Shown: piece by piece, positions 49,583-59,072 of the stretch
Numbering within the stretch: position 1 is the stretch's first letter
How the letters are laid out: each line of letters starts with the position of its first letter
Assembly (NCBI RefSeq): GCF_002934065.1
Contig: NZ_CP018049.1
Location: 3,222,501-3,286,500, forward strand
DNA length: 64,000 bases
Source of the DNA: Pseudomonas orientalis
Lineage (GTDB): Bacteria > Pseudomonadota > Gammaproteobacteria > Pseudomonadales > Pseudomonadaceae
Direction: 5' to 3'
Translations under genes and position numbers: made by a program
The notes under the pieces: generated by a model
Told to the model about the DNA's origin: nothing
The model's database searches: none
The model's input: the letters and a program-made list of their open reading frames with translations, nothing else

Positions 49583-52405
49583 TTACTGACGTGTCGAGGG
49601 CCCCGGCTGCGGCGACGCAGGCCTGCCCGGTGCCGCCACAACAATGTCCGCCGACAATTCGTGCACCTCCTGGCGGGACAGTTCAAGCCGCAATTTCACC
49701 CGGGCGCTTTCTCGGTCAAATTGCAGTTGATTCATCGCCGCCTCGCAGCGCTCTTGACTGTCAGCGCCCTCCTCCCTGTCCGCATACTTGTCCTCGACCG
49801 CCTCATGGGCCGCTTCAGCGTCGCGCTGAAGTTGCTGGAACTCATCGGGATAGCGTTCTTCCAGGTACTGGTTCCAGTAGTCATGGCGAATCAGGCGTTC
49901 ATAGAACGCATCAGACGCTTGCGCCGCCAGCACCTGCTCGCGGGCGCTGGTCAAGACGGCCCCACTGATCGGGGTACCAAACGCCATACGCGAGGGTTGC
50001 CCCGGCAGCTCCAGCCCGTCCGGCCAGCCACGGGTCAAACCGAGCCGATACTCCAGGCGTACCTCAGCCTCGTCCCTGCCTGCGGCATTGCGCATGGCAA
50101 GGGTATCAACCTGCTCCAAGCGGAATAATTGCCGGGACAGCGCCAGTAAACGCTGGCCCCTGACCTTCAGGGAACGGGTCGGCACGTCACACAGCACACG
50201 CTCGACGAGCACCATCACTTCCAACGAGCTGAAGGTGAGAATACGCCCGTCGATACAGGTGCCATGGGTGGCCGAGGCCGCGAACAACGACTCTCGCATC
50301 TCGCTACTGCCGACGGCGCTTTCAATCACTTCCCACACCCGCCGGGTAAGATCGACCGGTTGGAACCGGAACTCATCGGTATCGCGCAGGCGTTCGAGCA
50401 AATGGAAAAAACGCTCATGCAGCGGTTCCTGGGCCAATTGCTGCCACATCCGCCGCCGAGGTGCGGCCAAGCCTTGAGGTGAGTGAGTCAGCCAGGACGA
50501 CAGCACCGCCTCTCCCGAATCGCGGCTGGGATCAACAATATCCTCCAGAGGTTCATCGGCGCTTTCGTCGCTGTCACTGCTGGATTGAGCCTCATCGGAC
50601 GTATGTTCAAACCCTTGAATCCAGCCTTCAATTTCTGACTGATCCCATCCCATCACCGGCCCATTGTGGGTAAGGCCATAAACCCTCATCCGATCAAGAC
50701 TGTCGAGTGATAGCGTTTCGTTATCGGCCAGATCGGTGCCATTCACCAACGCGTCATGACGGCCATCGAACAAACTGGAGGGTAAATCAACAATGTAATT
50801 GCCACATAGGTCCAAGGTTGTCAGGTTGGGCAAGGCCAACGTGCCTCTGGGCCACTGCTCAAGGCGGTTTTTGCCCAGGTCCAGGCGACGCAGGTGTGCG
50901 CCAATCGACAATCGATACAAAGGCTCGGGGTCGGCGATGGCATTAGTGTTTAAATCCAGCGCCTCAAGCTGGGTCATGCGCCCCACTGCCTCGGGCACCA
51001 CCGACAGCTCATTACCACTCAAAATCAGCTTGCGCACCCCGGGGAAGCTATTGAGAAAGCCTTCGGCCCCCGATGCCGAGAACCCCACTGCGGTTAAATT
51101 CAGCGTGTGAACATGGCTGAACTGCACCGTCAGTTCAGGCAGGTTGTCGACGCGCAAGCCGTGCAGACTCAGCTCATAGCCGGCGTTGGCCGACACGCCG
51201 GCCTGCCAGCATTCGATGATCTTCAGTGCCACAGACTGGCGCTCCTCAGCCAGAGGGCTTACGTCCGGGCCAGTTAATTCACGGGTGTACAGCCAGCCGT
51301 TGAGCTGGCGAGTCAGACCGACGTATTCCTGATGCCAGGTGGTCAACAGCGTGTCTATTTGTGGATCGCTCATCCCACCGTTACGCAATTGTTCGAACCA
51401 CAGCAACGCATTTTCCTCGGTCACCAACGGCGACAGTTGCTGCAAGCGCTTGACAAAGCCCGCGGCACCTTCGGCTACGGCGATCTGCTGGGGCATTGGC
51501 AACAGATGGCGCCTCATCGTCAGACCACTTTCCTGCGGGGGGGAAGACGGCCGGCACACGCTGTTGTTCAAACCGAGCCAATGCCCCAGAGGGCAAGCCC
51601 TGTGTAACCTCAACGCGCTGACGCGCCGAATCCAGCGCGGCCTGGCTCGCTGCGTTGAGGCGGTTCCCCGTCAAGTTGGTCTTCATCAATGCGGCATCAT
51701 CGGCCAGCACCGTCAGCGGTAACGTCACCAATTGATTGTCTCGCAGGTCCAGCCATTGCAGATCCGGCAGCCACGCCGTGCACCTGCGACAGGGCGTCCA
51801 TTACAAATGCCGGCACCTGCAACTCAAACACCGATGCATCGCCCGCTATGCCATAACGCTCACCCACCGCTCGCCACCAACGGGCTTCAAGTTCGCTGAT
51901 CACTTGTTCATTGGGTCCTGCCCGCCATTGGGTGGAACGAGACCAATACCCGCTCACTGGATCCTCAGGTGCAGCGTAAAACGGCGCAAAGACATCGGCG
52001 TATTGGTCGCTGATCTGCTCAATAACCGCAAACCGCGCTTCGGGAGTTTGCGCGCTCTTGAGTATTTCGTGATGCAGGGAGTTGGCCAGGTTGTATTCCA
52101 CTTTCAGCGACCGCAATTGACCTTTAGCGTACTCGCTGACCATCTGGTGCAGGTCAACCAGGTGTCCAACCGGACCTGGGCGATCGCGCAGGCTTTAACG
52201 CTCGCGTCGAGGGCCCGGCGCTGTGCAGTCGAAAGCGTTTCATAGGTCGACGGCAAGGGCGTTGTGCTGTGTTTAAGCGCCGACCTGCGGGCAGGCGTCG
52301 CGTCGACCAGCCACTGGGGTACGGCCTTTTCGAGAAAATCCCATGGATACTCTGCGTGGCCGCCGGTCGCGTATCAGCACTGGCTTGGGTGGGTAATTCA
52401 GACAT
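49583..52405 (-). pseudogene. Degraded paralogue of the LRR-NEL E3 ligase gene
   Basis: Fragments in three frames align in order to the 2420-aa protein. The start MSELPTQ and its leader (GGAGTGACAC before ATG, preceded by similar sequence) match. A one-base loss near 52340 breaks the frame after AATQSIHG. Near 52175 the N-terminal 75 codons jump to the equivalent of residue ~1390 (GPVGHLVDLHQMVSEYAKGQ), deleting about 1,300 codons. Near 51780 a second junction removes most of the second LRR module. A third break is at a run of seven C (coding sense) at 51537-51543. From there to the end, one LRR module and the whole NEL domain (GTCIDGR, Cys codon at 50255-50257) remain open. The remnant could yield a NEL fragment, but no good start is evident. 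Confidence 0.85.
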
Positions 52406-52538
52406 GGTGTCACTCCGTTGAATGGAAGTGACAGGACATCACCGCTCAACCCTTGGGCGGTGGTGAATAACTAGTGAGGGCAGCCCTCACCGGCAGATTG
52501 GCTATGCTCTTGAGGACAGCCATGCGCACGAGGGTTTT

Positions 52539-52757
52539 ATGAACGATCCAGCCAACAATAAGCCGCCGACCTTCTGGCAGATGCTCCACAGCGTCATTGC
52601 GGCGGCCTTTGGTGTACAAAGCGGCAAGAACCGCGCCCGCGATTTCACCCACGGCAAGCCCAGCCACTTTGTCATCCTGGGCGTGCTCTTCACGGCGGTA
52701 TTTGCCTTGACCTTGTTCGGCATCGTCAAGCTGGTACTGCACCTGGCCGGGGTCTAA
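52539..52757 (+). CDS. DUF2970 family small membrane protein
   Basis: A 72-aa protein with one C-terminal transmembrane segment (HFVILGVLFTAVFALTLFGI) and the N-terminal family core FWQMLHSVIAAAFGVQSGKN. GAGGG precedes the ATG. Function unknown. It marks the return to ordinary chromosomal content after the effector region. Confidence 0.88.
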   Translation: MNDPANNKPPTFWQMLHSVIAAAFGVQSGKNRARDFTHGKPSHFVILGVLFTAVFALTLFGIVKLVLHLAGV

Positions 52758-52895
52758 CGCAACAGCAGTTGCAGGCTCAACGGGTAACCACACACACGCA
52801 GTCAGACCCTTCAACAGGGTTGCTCGAGCCTGGAATAATGATCGCCAGGAGAGTGGCAATGCGACAGCCAATCGAGGCCCAATCAACGCTCTTTG

Positions 52896-53009
52896 TTACT
52901 GGTGGCTGACCCAGAACACGGCCGTCCCGACCACCAGGATGATCAGGAACAGAATGGCCCAGGCATCCACGGTACTGTCAGGTTTACGGGTTTTGGTGGA
53001 ATTGCTCAT
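52896..53009 (-). CDS. 37-aa single-span membrane protein
   Basis: A short ORF MSNSTKTRKPDSTVDAW followed by one hydrophobic segment (AILFLIILVVGTAVFWV) and SHQ. AGAGGCG stands about seven bases before the ATG. The positive N-terminus and single span are protein-like, and I recall similar tiny proteins in Pseudomonas beside cysI. Function unknown. Confidence 0.6.
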   Translation of the reverse strand: MSNSTKTRKPDSTVDAWAILFLIILVVGTAVFWVSHQ

Positions 53010-53122
53010 TGCATCGCCTCTTGTCGGTTTTATAGGTGACAGCACTAAGACTCGATCACAGTAAAGATCATGATTGCCCGCATGACAAATGTGGGTATGG
53101 CGATAACGGTTCTCATTAGTCA

Positions 53123-53172
53123 GTTTGGTTATTTACATATACCCAAACATCACTTTTGCGCATATACGCAAA
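53123..53172 (+). promoter_or_regulatory. Inverted repeats upstream of cysI
   Basis: GTTTGG / CCAAAC (53123-53148) and TTTGCG-CATATA-CGCAAA (53155-53172) lie in an AT-richer stretch about 70-120 bases before the cysI start. They are candidate regulator sites; CysB is the usual activator of cys genes, but this is not shown. Confidence 0.35.
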
Positions 53173-53242
53173 CTGGTATCGTGCGCCGGCTCCGTTGGGA
53201 GTGCGCGGCCGTGCGCGCAGATTTGCCGAGAACAGGACCTAT

Positions 53243-54901
53243 ATGTACGTATACGACGAATACGATCAGCGCATCATCGAGGACCGCGTCAAGCAGTTCC
53301 GTGATCAGACCCGACGCTACTTAGCAGGTGAACTGAGCGAAGAAGAGTTCCGCCCTCTGCGCCTGCAAAATGGCCTTTATGTTCAGCGCTTTGCGCCGAT
53401 GCTGCGGGTGGCCGTGCCTTATGGCCAGCTGACCTCGCGCCAGACGCGAATGATGGCCAAGATCGCCCGCGACTTCGACAAAGGCTATGCCCACATCAGT
53501 ACCCGCCAGAACGTGCAGTTCAACTGGCCGGCCCTGGAAGATGTGCCGGACATCCTGGCTGAACTGGCCACCGTGCAGATGCACGCCATTCAGACCAGCG
53601 GTAACTGCCTGCGCAACGTGACCACCGACCAGTTTGCCGGCGTCGCCGCCGACGAGTTGATCGACCCTCGGCCGTGGTGCGAAATCGTCCGCCAGTGGAC
53701 CACCTTCCACCCGGAATTCGCTTACCTGCCGCGCAAGTTCAAGATCGCCATCAATGGCTCGACCTCGGACCGCGCCGCCATCGAAGTGCACGATATCGGC
53801 CTTGAGCCGGTGCACAACGCTGCCGGCGAGCTGGGTTTCCGCGTGCTGGTCGGCGGTGGTCTGGGCCGTACGCCGGTGGTCGGTGCGTTCATCAACGAGT
53901 TCCTGCCGTGGCAGGACCTGTTGAGCTACCTCGATGCCATCCTGCGGGTCTACAACCGCTATGGTCGTCGTGACAACAAATACAAGGCCCGGATCAAGAT
54001 CCTGGTCAAGGCGCTGACCCCTGAGGTATTCGCCCAGAAGGTCGACGCCGAGATGGAACACCTGCGCGGCGGCCAGACCACCCTGACCGAAGCCGAAGTG
54101 CATCGCGTCGCCAAGCACTTCGTCGACCCTGAGTACAAGGCTTTGGCCAACCAGGACGCCGAGCTGGCCGCACTCGACCAACAGCATCCGGGCTTTGCCC
54201 GCTGGCGTGCGCGCAACACCCTGGCGCACAAGAAGCCGGGCTATGTAGCGGTGACCCTGTCGCTCAAGCCTACCGGTGTAGCCCCTGGCGATATCACCGA
54301 CAAGCAGCTCGATGCCGTCGCCGACCTGGCCGAACGCTACAGCTTCGGCCAACTGCGCACGTCCCACGAGCAGAACATCATTCTTGCGGACGTCGAGCAG
54401 AGCCAGCTGTTCACCCTGTGGGGCGAGCTGCGCGAAGGCGGTTTTGCCACACCGAACATCGGCCTGTTGACCGATATCATCTGCTGCCCGGGCGGCGATT
54501 TCTGCTCCCTGGCCAACGCCAAGTCGATCCCGATAGCCGAGTCGATCCAGCGCCGTTTCGACGACCTGGACTACCTGTTCGACATCGGCGAGCTGGACCT
54601 GAACATTTCCGGTTGCATGAACGCCTGTGGTCACCACCACGTCGGCCACATCGGCATCCTGGGCGTGGACAAGAAAGGCGAAGAATTCTACCAAGTGTCC
54701 CTGGGTGGCAGCGCCAGCCGCGATGCGAGCCTGGGCAAGATCCTCGGCCCATCCTTCGCCCAGGAAGCCATGCCGGAGGTGATCGGCAAGCTGATCGACG
54801 TGTACATCGAACAGCGCACCGAAGATGAGCGTTTCATCGACACCTACCAACGCATCGGCATCGACCTGTTCAAGGAGCGCGTCTATGCAGCGAATCATTA
54901 A
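53243..54901 (+). CDS. cysI: Assimilatory sulfite reductase hemoprotein (nitrite/sulfite reductase)
   Basis: Siroheme/[4Fe-4S] enzyme reducing sulfite to sulfide in cysteine biosynthesis, 552 aa, cytoplasmic. It shows the two ferredoxin-like/siroheme half repeats (STRQNVQFNWPALEDVPDIL; TSHEQNIILADV) and the cluster cysteines Cys415-x5-Cys421 and Cys458-x3-Cys462 (GCMNACGHHHVGHIG). The ATG has AGGA six bases upstream and gives MYVYDEYDQRIIEDR. The next gene (DUF934) overlaps its end by 17 bases and is translationally coupled. Confidence 0.95.
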   Translation: MYVYDEYDQRIIEDRVKQFRDQTRRYLAGELSEEEFRPLRLQNGLYVQRFAPMLRVAVPYGQLTSRQTRMMAKIARDFDKGYAHISTRQNVQFNWPALEDVPDILAELATVQMHAIQTSGNCLRNVTTDQFAGVAADELIDPRPWCEIVRQWTTFHPEFAYLPRKFKIAINGSTSDRAAIEVHDIGLEPVHNAAGELGFRVLVGGGLGRTPVVGAFINEFLPWQDLLSYLDAILRVYNRYGRRDNKYKARIKILVKALTPEVFAQKVDAEMEHLRGGQTTLTEAEVHRVAKHFVDPEYKALANQDAELAALDQQHPGFARWRARNTLAHKKPGYVAVTLSLKPTGVAPGDITDKQLDAVADLAERYSFGQLRTSHEQNIILADVEQSQLFTLWGELREGGFATPNIGLLTDIICCPGGDFCSLANAKSIPIAESIQRRFDDLDYLFDIGELDLNISGCMNACGHHHVGHIGILGVDKKGEEFYQVSLGGSASRDASLGKILGPSFAQEAMPEVIGKLIDVYIEQRTEDERFIDTYQRIGIDLFKERVYAANH

Positions 54902-55379
54902 GAACAACGCCGTCGTCGACGAAACCTGGCACCTGCTGCCCAAGGACGCGAGCTTCGACGGTATCTCCAACTGCGACGACCTGATCGTGCCGCTGGCCCT
55001 GTGGCGCGAACACGGCCACGCCCTCAAGGCCCGCGACGGCGGCCTGGGCGTGTGGCTGGACGCCGATGAAGAAGCCGAAGAGATCGGTGAAGATGTCGAG
55101 CATTTCCAGGTCATCGCCCTGAACTTCCCGGCCTTCACCGACGGGCGCAACTACTCCAACGCACGCCTGTTGCGTGAACGTTATGGGTACAAAGGCGAAT
55201 TACGCGCGATTGGCGATGTGCTGCGCGACCAGCTGTTCTACCTGCGCCGCTGCGGGTTCGATGCCTTCGCCTTGCGCGCCGACAAAGACCCGTACGAAGC
55301 GCTGGAAAGCCTCAAGGACTTTTCGGTGACGTACCAGGCCGCTACCGATGAACCGCTGCCACTGTTCCGCCGCCGCTGA
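54885..55379 (+). CDS. DUF934 domain protein, sulfite reductase partner
   Basis: A 164-aa protein of the DUF934 family, found next to CysI in many proteobacteria and thought to assist sulfite reduction. MQRIIKNNAVVDETWHLL starts after AGGAG inside the cysI end. The core GVWLDADEEAEEIGEDVEHF, FPAFTDGRNYSNARLLRERY and GDVLRDQLFYLRRCGFDAFA is typical. The molecular role is not settled. A REPIN follows the stop. Confidence 0.93.
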   Translation: MQRIIKNNAVVDETWHLLPKDASFDGISNCDDLIVPLALWREHGHALKARDGGLGVWLDADEEAEEIGEDVEHFQVIALNFPAFTDGRNYSNARLLRERYGYKGELRAIGDVLRDQLFYLRRCGFDAFALRADKDPYEALESLKDFSVTYQAATDEPLPLFRRR

Positions 55380-55386
55380 GTAAAAA

Positions 55387-55474
55387 TGTGGGAGGGGGCT
55401 TGCCCCCGATGACGGAGTGTCAGTCAACATCAATATGACTGGCCCGCCGCAATCGGGGGCAAGCCCCCTCCCAC
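55387..55474. repeat. REPIN
   Basis: Two outward-facing REP arms (TGTGGGAGGGGGCTTGCCCC then CGAT, and the reverse AATCGGGGGCAAGCCCCCTC then CCACA) between the convergent DUF934 and MerR genes. Confidence 0.9.
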
Positions 55475-55515
55475 ATTTGGATCTGCTTGTTCTGCAAATC
55501 AGCGCATTTTCACGG

Positions 55516-55914
55516 TTAGGTTTTAATCGACGCCAGCACCTGCTTCTGCCCCATGGAGCAAGGCACGCCTTCGGGCTGCGCTCGTACCGCCTCGATCACG
55601 CCCAATAATTGCGCCTTGTTGTGAGCCAACTGCGCCTGCATCACCTCGATCTGCGCCACCTTGCGCTCCAATGCCTCGATCAACTCATCACGCTTGTGCT
55701 CCCCCGGCGCGGGCATCAACGCCTTGAGTTCCTGCAAGGTAAAGCCGGCCTGCTGCGCGCTCTGGATCAATTGCAGCGTCTGCAGCGCCTCAGGGGCATA
55801 GCGCCGATAACCATTGGCCTGGCGCCCGACCTGACTGATCAACCCCTCGGCCTCATAAAAACGGATGCGCGACGCCGCCAACCCGCTCTGTTTTGCCAGT
55901 TCACCAATATTCAT
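55516..55914 (-). CDS. MerR family transcriptional regulator
   Basis: A 132-aa regulator with the N-terminal MerR helix-turn-helix (MNIGELAKQSGLAASRIRFY, then GRQANGYRRYAPEA) and a dimerisation helix near residues 75-110. There is one Cys near the C-terminus (VPCSMGQ). The effector could be redox or a small molecule and is unknown. It is divergent from an Old Yellow Enzyme gene whose promoter has the 19-bp spacing expected for MerR-type activation. Confidence 0.9.
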   Translation of the reverse strand: MNIGELAKQSGLAASRIRFYEAEGLISQVGRQANGYRRYAPEALQTLQLIQSAQQAGFTLQELKALMPAPGEHKRDELIEALERKVAQIEVMQAQLAHNKAQLLGVIEAVRAQPEGVPCSMGQKQVLASIKT

Positions 55915-55926
55915 CGAACCGTCCGC

Positions 55927-55957
55927 TTGACATTAAAGTTAACTTTAAGCTTAGCCT
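55927..55957 (+). promoter_or_regulatory. MerR-type promoter with palindromic operator
   Basis: TTGACA (55927-55932) and TAGCCT (55952-55957) are separated by 19 bases that contain the perfect 16-bp palindrome TTAAAGTTAACTTTAA. This is the classical MerR-activated promoter layout, directing the Old Yellow Enzyme gene, whose ATG is 28 bases downstream. Confidence 0.75.
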
Positions 55958-55985
55958 GAGGCCTCCCCCGCTCAGGAGTCAACGC

Positions 55986-57218
55986 ATGTCACCTTTTGAA
56001 GCCTTGCAACTGCCCAACGGCCAGGTTATTTCCAACCGCATCGCCAAGGCGGCGATGGAAGAAAACATGGCTGATCTGAATCAGGCACCCTCCCGCGAAC
56101 TGAAGCAGTTGTACAAGGCCTGGGCCGAGGGTGAACCCGGCCTGCTGCTCACCGGCAACGTCATGATCGAACGCCGCGCCATGACCGGCCCCGGTGGCGT
56201 TGCGCTGGAAAACGAGCAACACCTGGAGAGCTTTCGCGAATGGGCCGATGTGGCGCGGGCCAAGGGCGTGCACTTCTGGGTGCAGCTCAGCCATCCGGGG
56301 CGCCAGACCATGGCCAATCTGGGCCAACAGGCACTGGCGCCGTCTGCCATCGCGCTGGACCTGGGCAGCTTTTCCAGAATGTTCGCCAAGCCCAGGGCCA
56401 TGACCGAAGACGACATCCAGGACGTGATCCAACGCTTCGCCACCAGCGCCCGCCTGGCCGAGAAAGCCGGGTTCACCGGGGTGCAGATCCACGGTGCCCA
56501 CGGTTACCTGCTGAGTCAGTTTCTCTCACCCTTGAGCAACCATCGCACCGACCGCTGGGGCGGCTCACTGGAAAACCGCGCGCGCCTGCTGCTCGAGGTG
56601 ATCCATGCCGTGCGCGCCAGCGTCAGCCCGTCCTTTTGCGTGGCGGTAAAGCTCAACTCCGCCGACTTCCAGCGCGGCGGGTTCGATGCCGCCGACGCAC
56701 GTGCCGTGGTCGAACTGCTCAACCCACTGCCGATTGACTTGCTGGAATTGTCCGGCGGCAGCTACGAAGCGCCGGCCATGCAAGGCGAGGCACGGGACGG
56801 CCGCACCCTGGCCCGTGAGGCGTACTTCCTGGAGTTCGCCAAGGAACTGGTCACGATCGCCAGGATGCCGTTGATGGTCACCGGCGGTATTCGCCGCCTG
56901 CCCGTCGTGCAACAAGTGCTCGACAGCGGCATTGCCATGGCCGGCATCGCCACCGCCCTGACCCTGGAGCCGCAACTGATCAAACACTGGCGCGAGGGCC
57001 GCGACCTCAACCCACAGCTCAAACCCATCGACTGGAAACGCAAACCCCTGGCCGCCCTCGCCACCCTCGCCCTGGTGCGCGACCAGATGCGCCGCCTGAG
57101 CCGCGGGCGCCTGCCCAACGCCAAGGCCGCTCCGTGGCTGGCGCTGGTGTGTGACCAGTGGTTTACCGCGCGGCGTACGCGGCAGTACCGCGCAAGCATG
57201 ACGCAATCTTCACATTAA
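55986..57218 (+). CDS. Old Yellow Enzyme family NADH:flavin oxidoreductase
   Basis: A 410-aa FMN-dependent ene-reductase, cytoplasmic, acting on alpha,beta-unsaturated compounds. Family features are PNGQVISNRIAKAAMEENMA near residue 12, QLSHPGRQT, QIHGAHGYLLSQFLSP and RTDRWGGSLENRARLLLEV near residue 185. AGGAG stands seven bases before the ATG. It is controlled by the divergent MerR regulator. The physiological substrate is unknown; detoxification of electrophiles is a plausible role. Confidence 0.92.
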   Translation: MSPFEALQLPNGQVISNRIAKAAMEENMADLNQAPSRELKQLYKAWAEGEPGLLLTGNVMIERRAMTGPGGVALENEQHLESFREWADVARAKGVHFWVQLSHPGRQTMANLGQQALAPSAIALDLGSFSRMFAKPRAMTEDDIQDVIQRFATSARLAEKAGFTGVQIHGAHGYLLSQFLSPLSNHRTDRWGGSLENRARLLLEVIHAVRASVSPSFCVAVKLNSADFQRGGFDAADARAVVELLNPLPIDLLELSGGSYEAPAMQGEARDGRTLAREAYFLEFAKELVTIARMPLMVTGGIRRLPVVQQVLDSGIAMAGIATALTLEPQLIKHWREGRDLNPQLKPIDWKRKPLAALATLALVRDQMRRLSRGRLPNAKAAPWLALVCDQWFTARRTRQYRASMTQSSH

Positions 57219-57296
57219 ACGTGGAGCATTCGCCGTGATTGAACTGTCCCCTACTGATCAGCAGTTTTTCAACCTCACTGACGATTGGAGTGCTTC

Positions 57297-59021
57297 ATGG
57301 CGAAAATCAACCTGGCCCAGCAGTTGGCGACCACCCTTGAACAGGCGGGCATCAAGCGCATCTGGGGCCTGACCGGCGATAGCCTCAATGGGCTCACCGA
57401 CGCCCTGCGCAGCATGGACAGCATCGAATGGATGCATGTGCGCCACGAAGAAGTGGCCGCGTTCGCCGCCGGCGCCGAGGCCGCCGCCACCGGTGAGCTG
57501 ACCGTGTGTGCCGGCAGTTGCGGGCCGGGCAACCTGCATTTGATCAACGGTCTGTTCGACTGCCATCGCAACCATGTGCCGGTACTGGCGATTGCTGCGC
57601 AGATTCCGTCCTCGGAGATCGGCCTGAATTATTTTCAGGAAACCCATCCCCAGGAACTGTTCAAGGAATGCAGCCATTTTATCGAGCTGGTGAGCAACCC
57701 CGAGCAGATGCCCCAGGTGCTGCATCGCGCCATGCGTTCGGCGATCCTCAACCGGGGCGTGGCGGTGGTGGTGATTCCGGGAGACGTGTCGCTGCTGGAG
57801 GTAGACGACAAGCTCAAGCCGTGGCCGGCGCTGCATGCACCGCGCACATTGCCGGCCGAGGCCGACTTGCAGCGCTTGAGCGATATGCTCCAGAGCAGCG
57901 AGAAAGTCACACTGCTGTGCGGCAGCGGTTGCGCCGGTGCCCATGACCAGGTGGTGGCGTTGGCCGACGCCCTCGGCGCGCCGGTGGTGCATGCGCTTCG
58001 CGGCAAGGAGCATGTGGAATGGGATAACCCGTTCGATGTGGGCATGACCGGCCTGATCGGTTTCAGCTCCGGCTACCACGCGATGCTCGACTGCGACACG
58101 CTGATCATGCTCGGCACCGACTTCCCTTACCGTCAGTTCTATCCGACCGACGCCAGAATTATCCAGGTTGACCGTGACCCCCAGGCCCTGGGTCGACGCG
58201 CGACCCTGGACCTGGGCATCGCCGCCGATGTCAGTGAAACCATCGGCGCGCTGTTGCCGCGCCTGACCCGCAAGACCGATCGCAGCTTCCTCGAAACCTC
58301 CCTCAAGCATTACGAGAAAGCGCGCCAGGGCCTGGATGACTTGGCGCAACCGTCCAAGGCTGATCGACCGATCCACCCTCAATACGTAGCACGCCTGCTC
58401 AGCGAGCTGGCCGATGATGATGCGATTTTCACCGCCGATGTCGGTTCACCGACCGTATGGGCCGCGCGCTACCTGAAGATGAACGGCAAGCGCCGCCTGA
58501 TCGGCTCGTTCAACCACGGTTCCATGGCCAACGCCATGCCCCAGGCCATCGGGGCGCAGGCGGCGTTCCCGGGTCGGCAGGTCATCTCGATGTCGGGTGA
58601 CGGCGGTTTCACCATGTTGATGGGGGACTTCATTTCGCTGGCGCAATTGAACCTGCCCGTCAAAGTGATCGTGTTCAATAACGCATCACTGGGTTTCGTC
58701 GCCATGGAGATGAAGGCCGCAGGCTACCTGGACACGGGCACCGAGCTGAAAAACCCGGATTTCGCGGCCATGTCCAATGCCATGGGAATCCTGGGGATTC
58801 GCGTGGAACAATCCGAAGACCTGGAGCCGGCCCTGCGCCAAGCGCTGGCCCACAACGGCCCGGTGCTGGTGGATGTGGTGACGGCCACCCAGGAGTTGGT
58901 GATGCCGCCGACGATCAAACTCGAACAGGCCAAGGGGTTCAGCCTGTATATGCTCAAGGCGGTAATGAGCGGGCGTGGTGATGAAGTGATCGAGCTGGCG
59001 CGCACCAACTGGCTGCGCTGA
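57297..59021 (+). CDS. poxB: Pyruvate dehydrogenase (ubiquinone-dependent), PoxB
   Basis: Thiamine-diphosphate/FAD enzyme converting pyruvate to acetate and CO2 and reducing ubiquinone, 574 aa, peripheral inner membrane. The TPP-binding motif is [20 protein letters not shown] near residue 433; the catalytic Glu is in [14 protein letters not shown]. The C-terminal tail ([17 protein letters not shown]) is the family's lipid-activated tail. GGAG precedes the ATG by six bases; a start four codons earlier is less likely. A 10-bp hairpin follows the stop. Confidence 0.93.
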   Translation: MAKINLAQQLATTLEQAGIKRIWGLTGDSLNGLTDALRSMDSIEWMHVRHEEVAAFAAGAEAAATGELTVCAGSCGPGNLHLINGLFDCHRNHVPVLAIAAQIPSSEIGLNYFQETHPQELFKECSHFIELVSNPEQMPQVLHRAMRSAILNRGVAVVVIPGDVSLLEVDDKLKPWPALHAPRTLPAEADLQRLSDMLQSSEKVTLLCGSGCAGAHDQVVALADALGAPVVHALRGKEHVEWDNPFDVGMTGLIGFSSGYHAMLDCDTLIMLGTDFPYRQFYPTDARIIQVDRDPQALGRRATLDLGIAADVSETIGALLPRLTRKTDRSFLETSLKHYEKARQGLDDLAQPSKADRPIHPQYVARLLSELADDDAIFTADVGSPTVWAARYLKMNGKRRLIGSFNHGSMANAMPQAIGAQAAFPGRQVISMSGDGGFTMLMGDFISLAQLNLPVKVIVFNNASLGFVAMEMKAAGYLDTGTELKNPDFAAMSNAMGILGIRVEQSEDLEPALRQALAHNGPVLVDVVTATQELVMPPTIKLEQAKGFSLYMLKAVMSGRGDEVIELARTNWLR

Positions 59022-59028
59022 TCCAACG

Positions 59029-59052
59029 GCGGGAGGGGCAAACCCCTCCCGC
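59029..59052. terminator. Hairpin between convergent poxB and FMN reductase genes
   Basis: A perfect 10-bp stem (GCGGGAGGGG / CCCCTCCCGC) with a CAAA loop, 8 bases after the poxB stop. There is no T run. It could serve both genes. Confidence 0.55.
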
Positions 59053-59072
59053 ACCCGGACTCATGGTCCGAT

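Noticed and set aside
49583..51613. 676-codon open frame as an intact NEL effector gene
   Set aside because: The apparent N-terminus is out-of-frame sequence around the C-run; the true upstream part lies in other frames and aligns to the intact paralogue.
52446..52886. 146-codon minus-strand frame near the DUF2970 gene
   Set aside because: It overlaps the DUF2970 gene in antisense; the plus-strand gene has a ribosome binding site and a membrane segment typical of the family.
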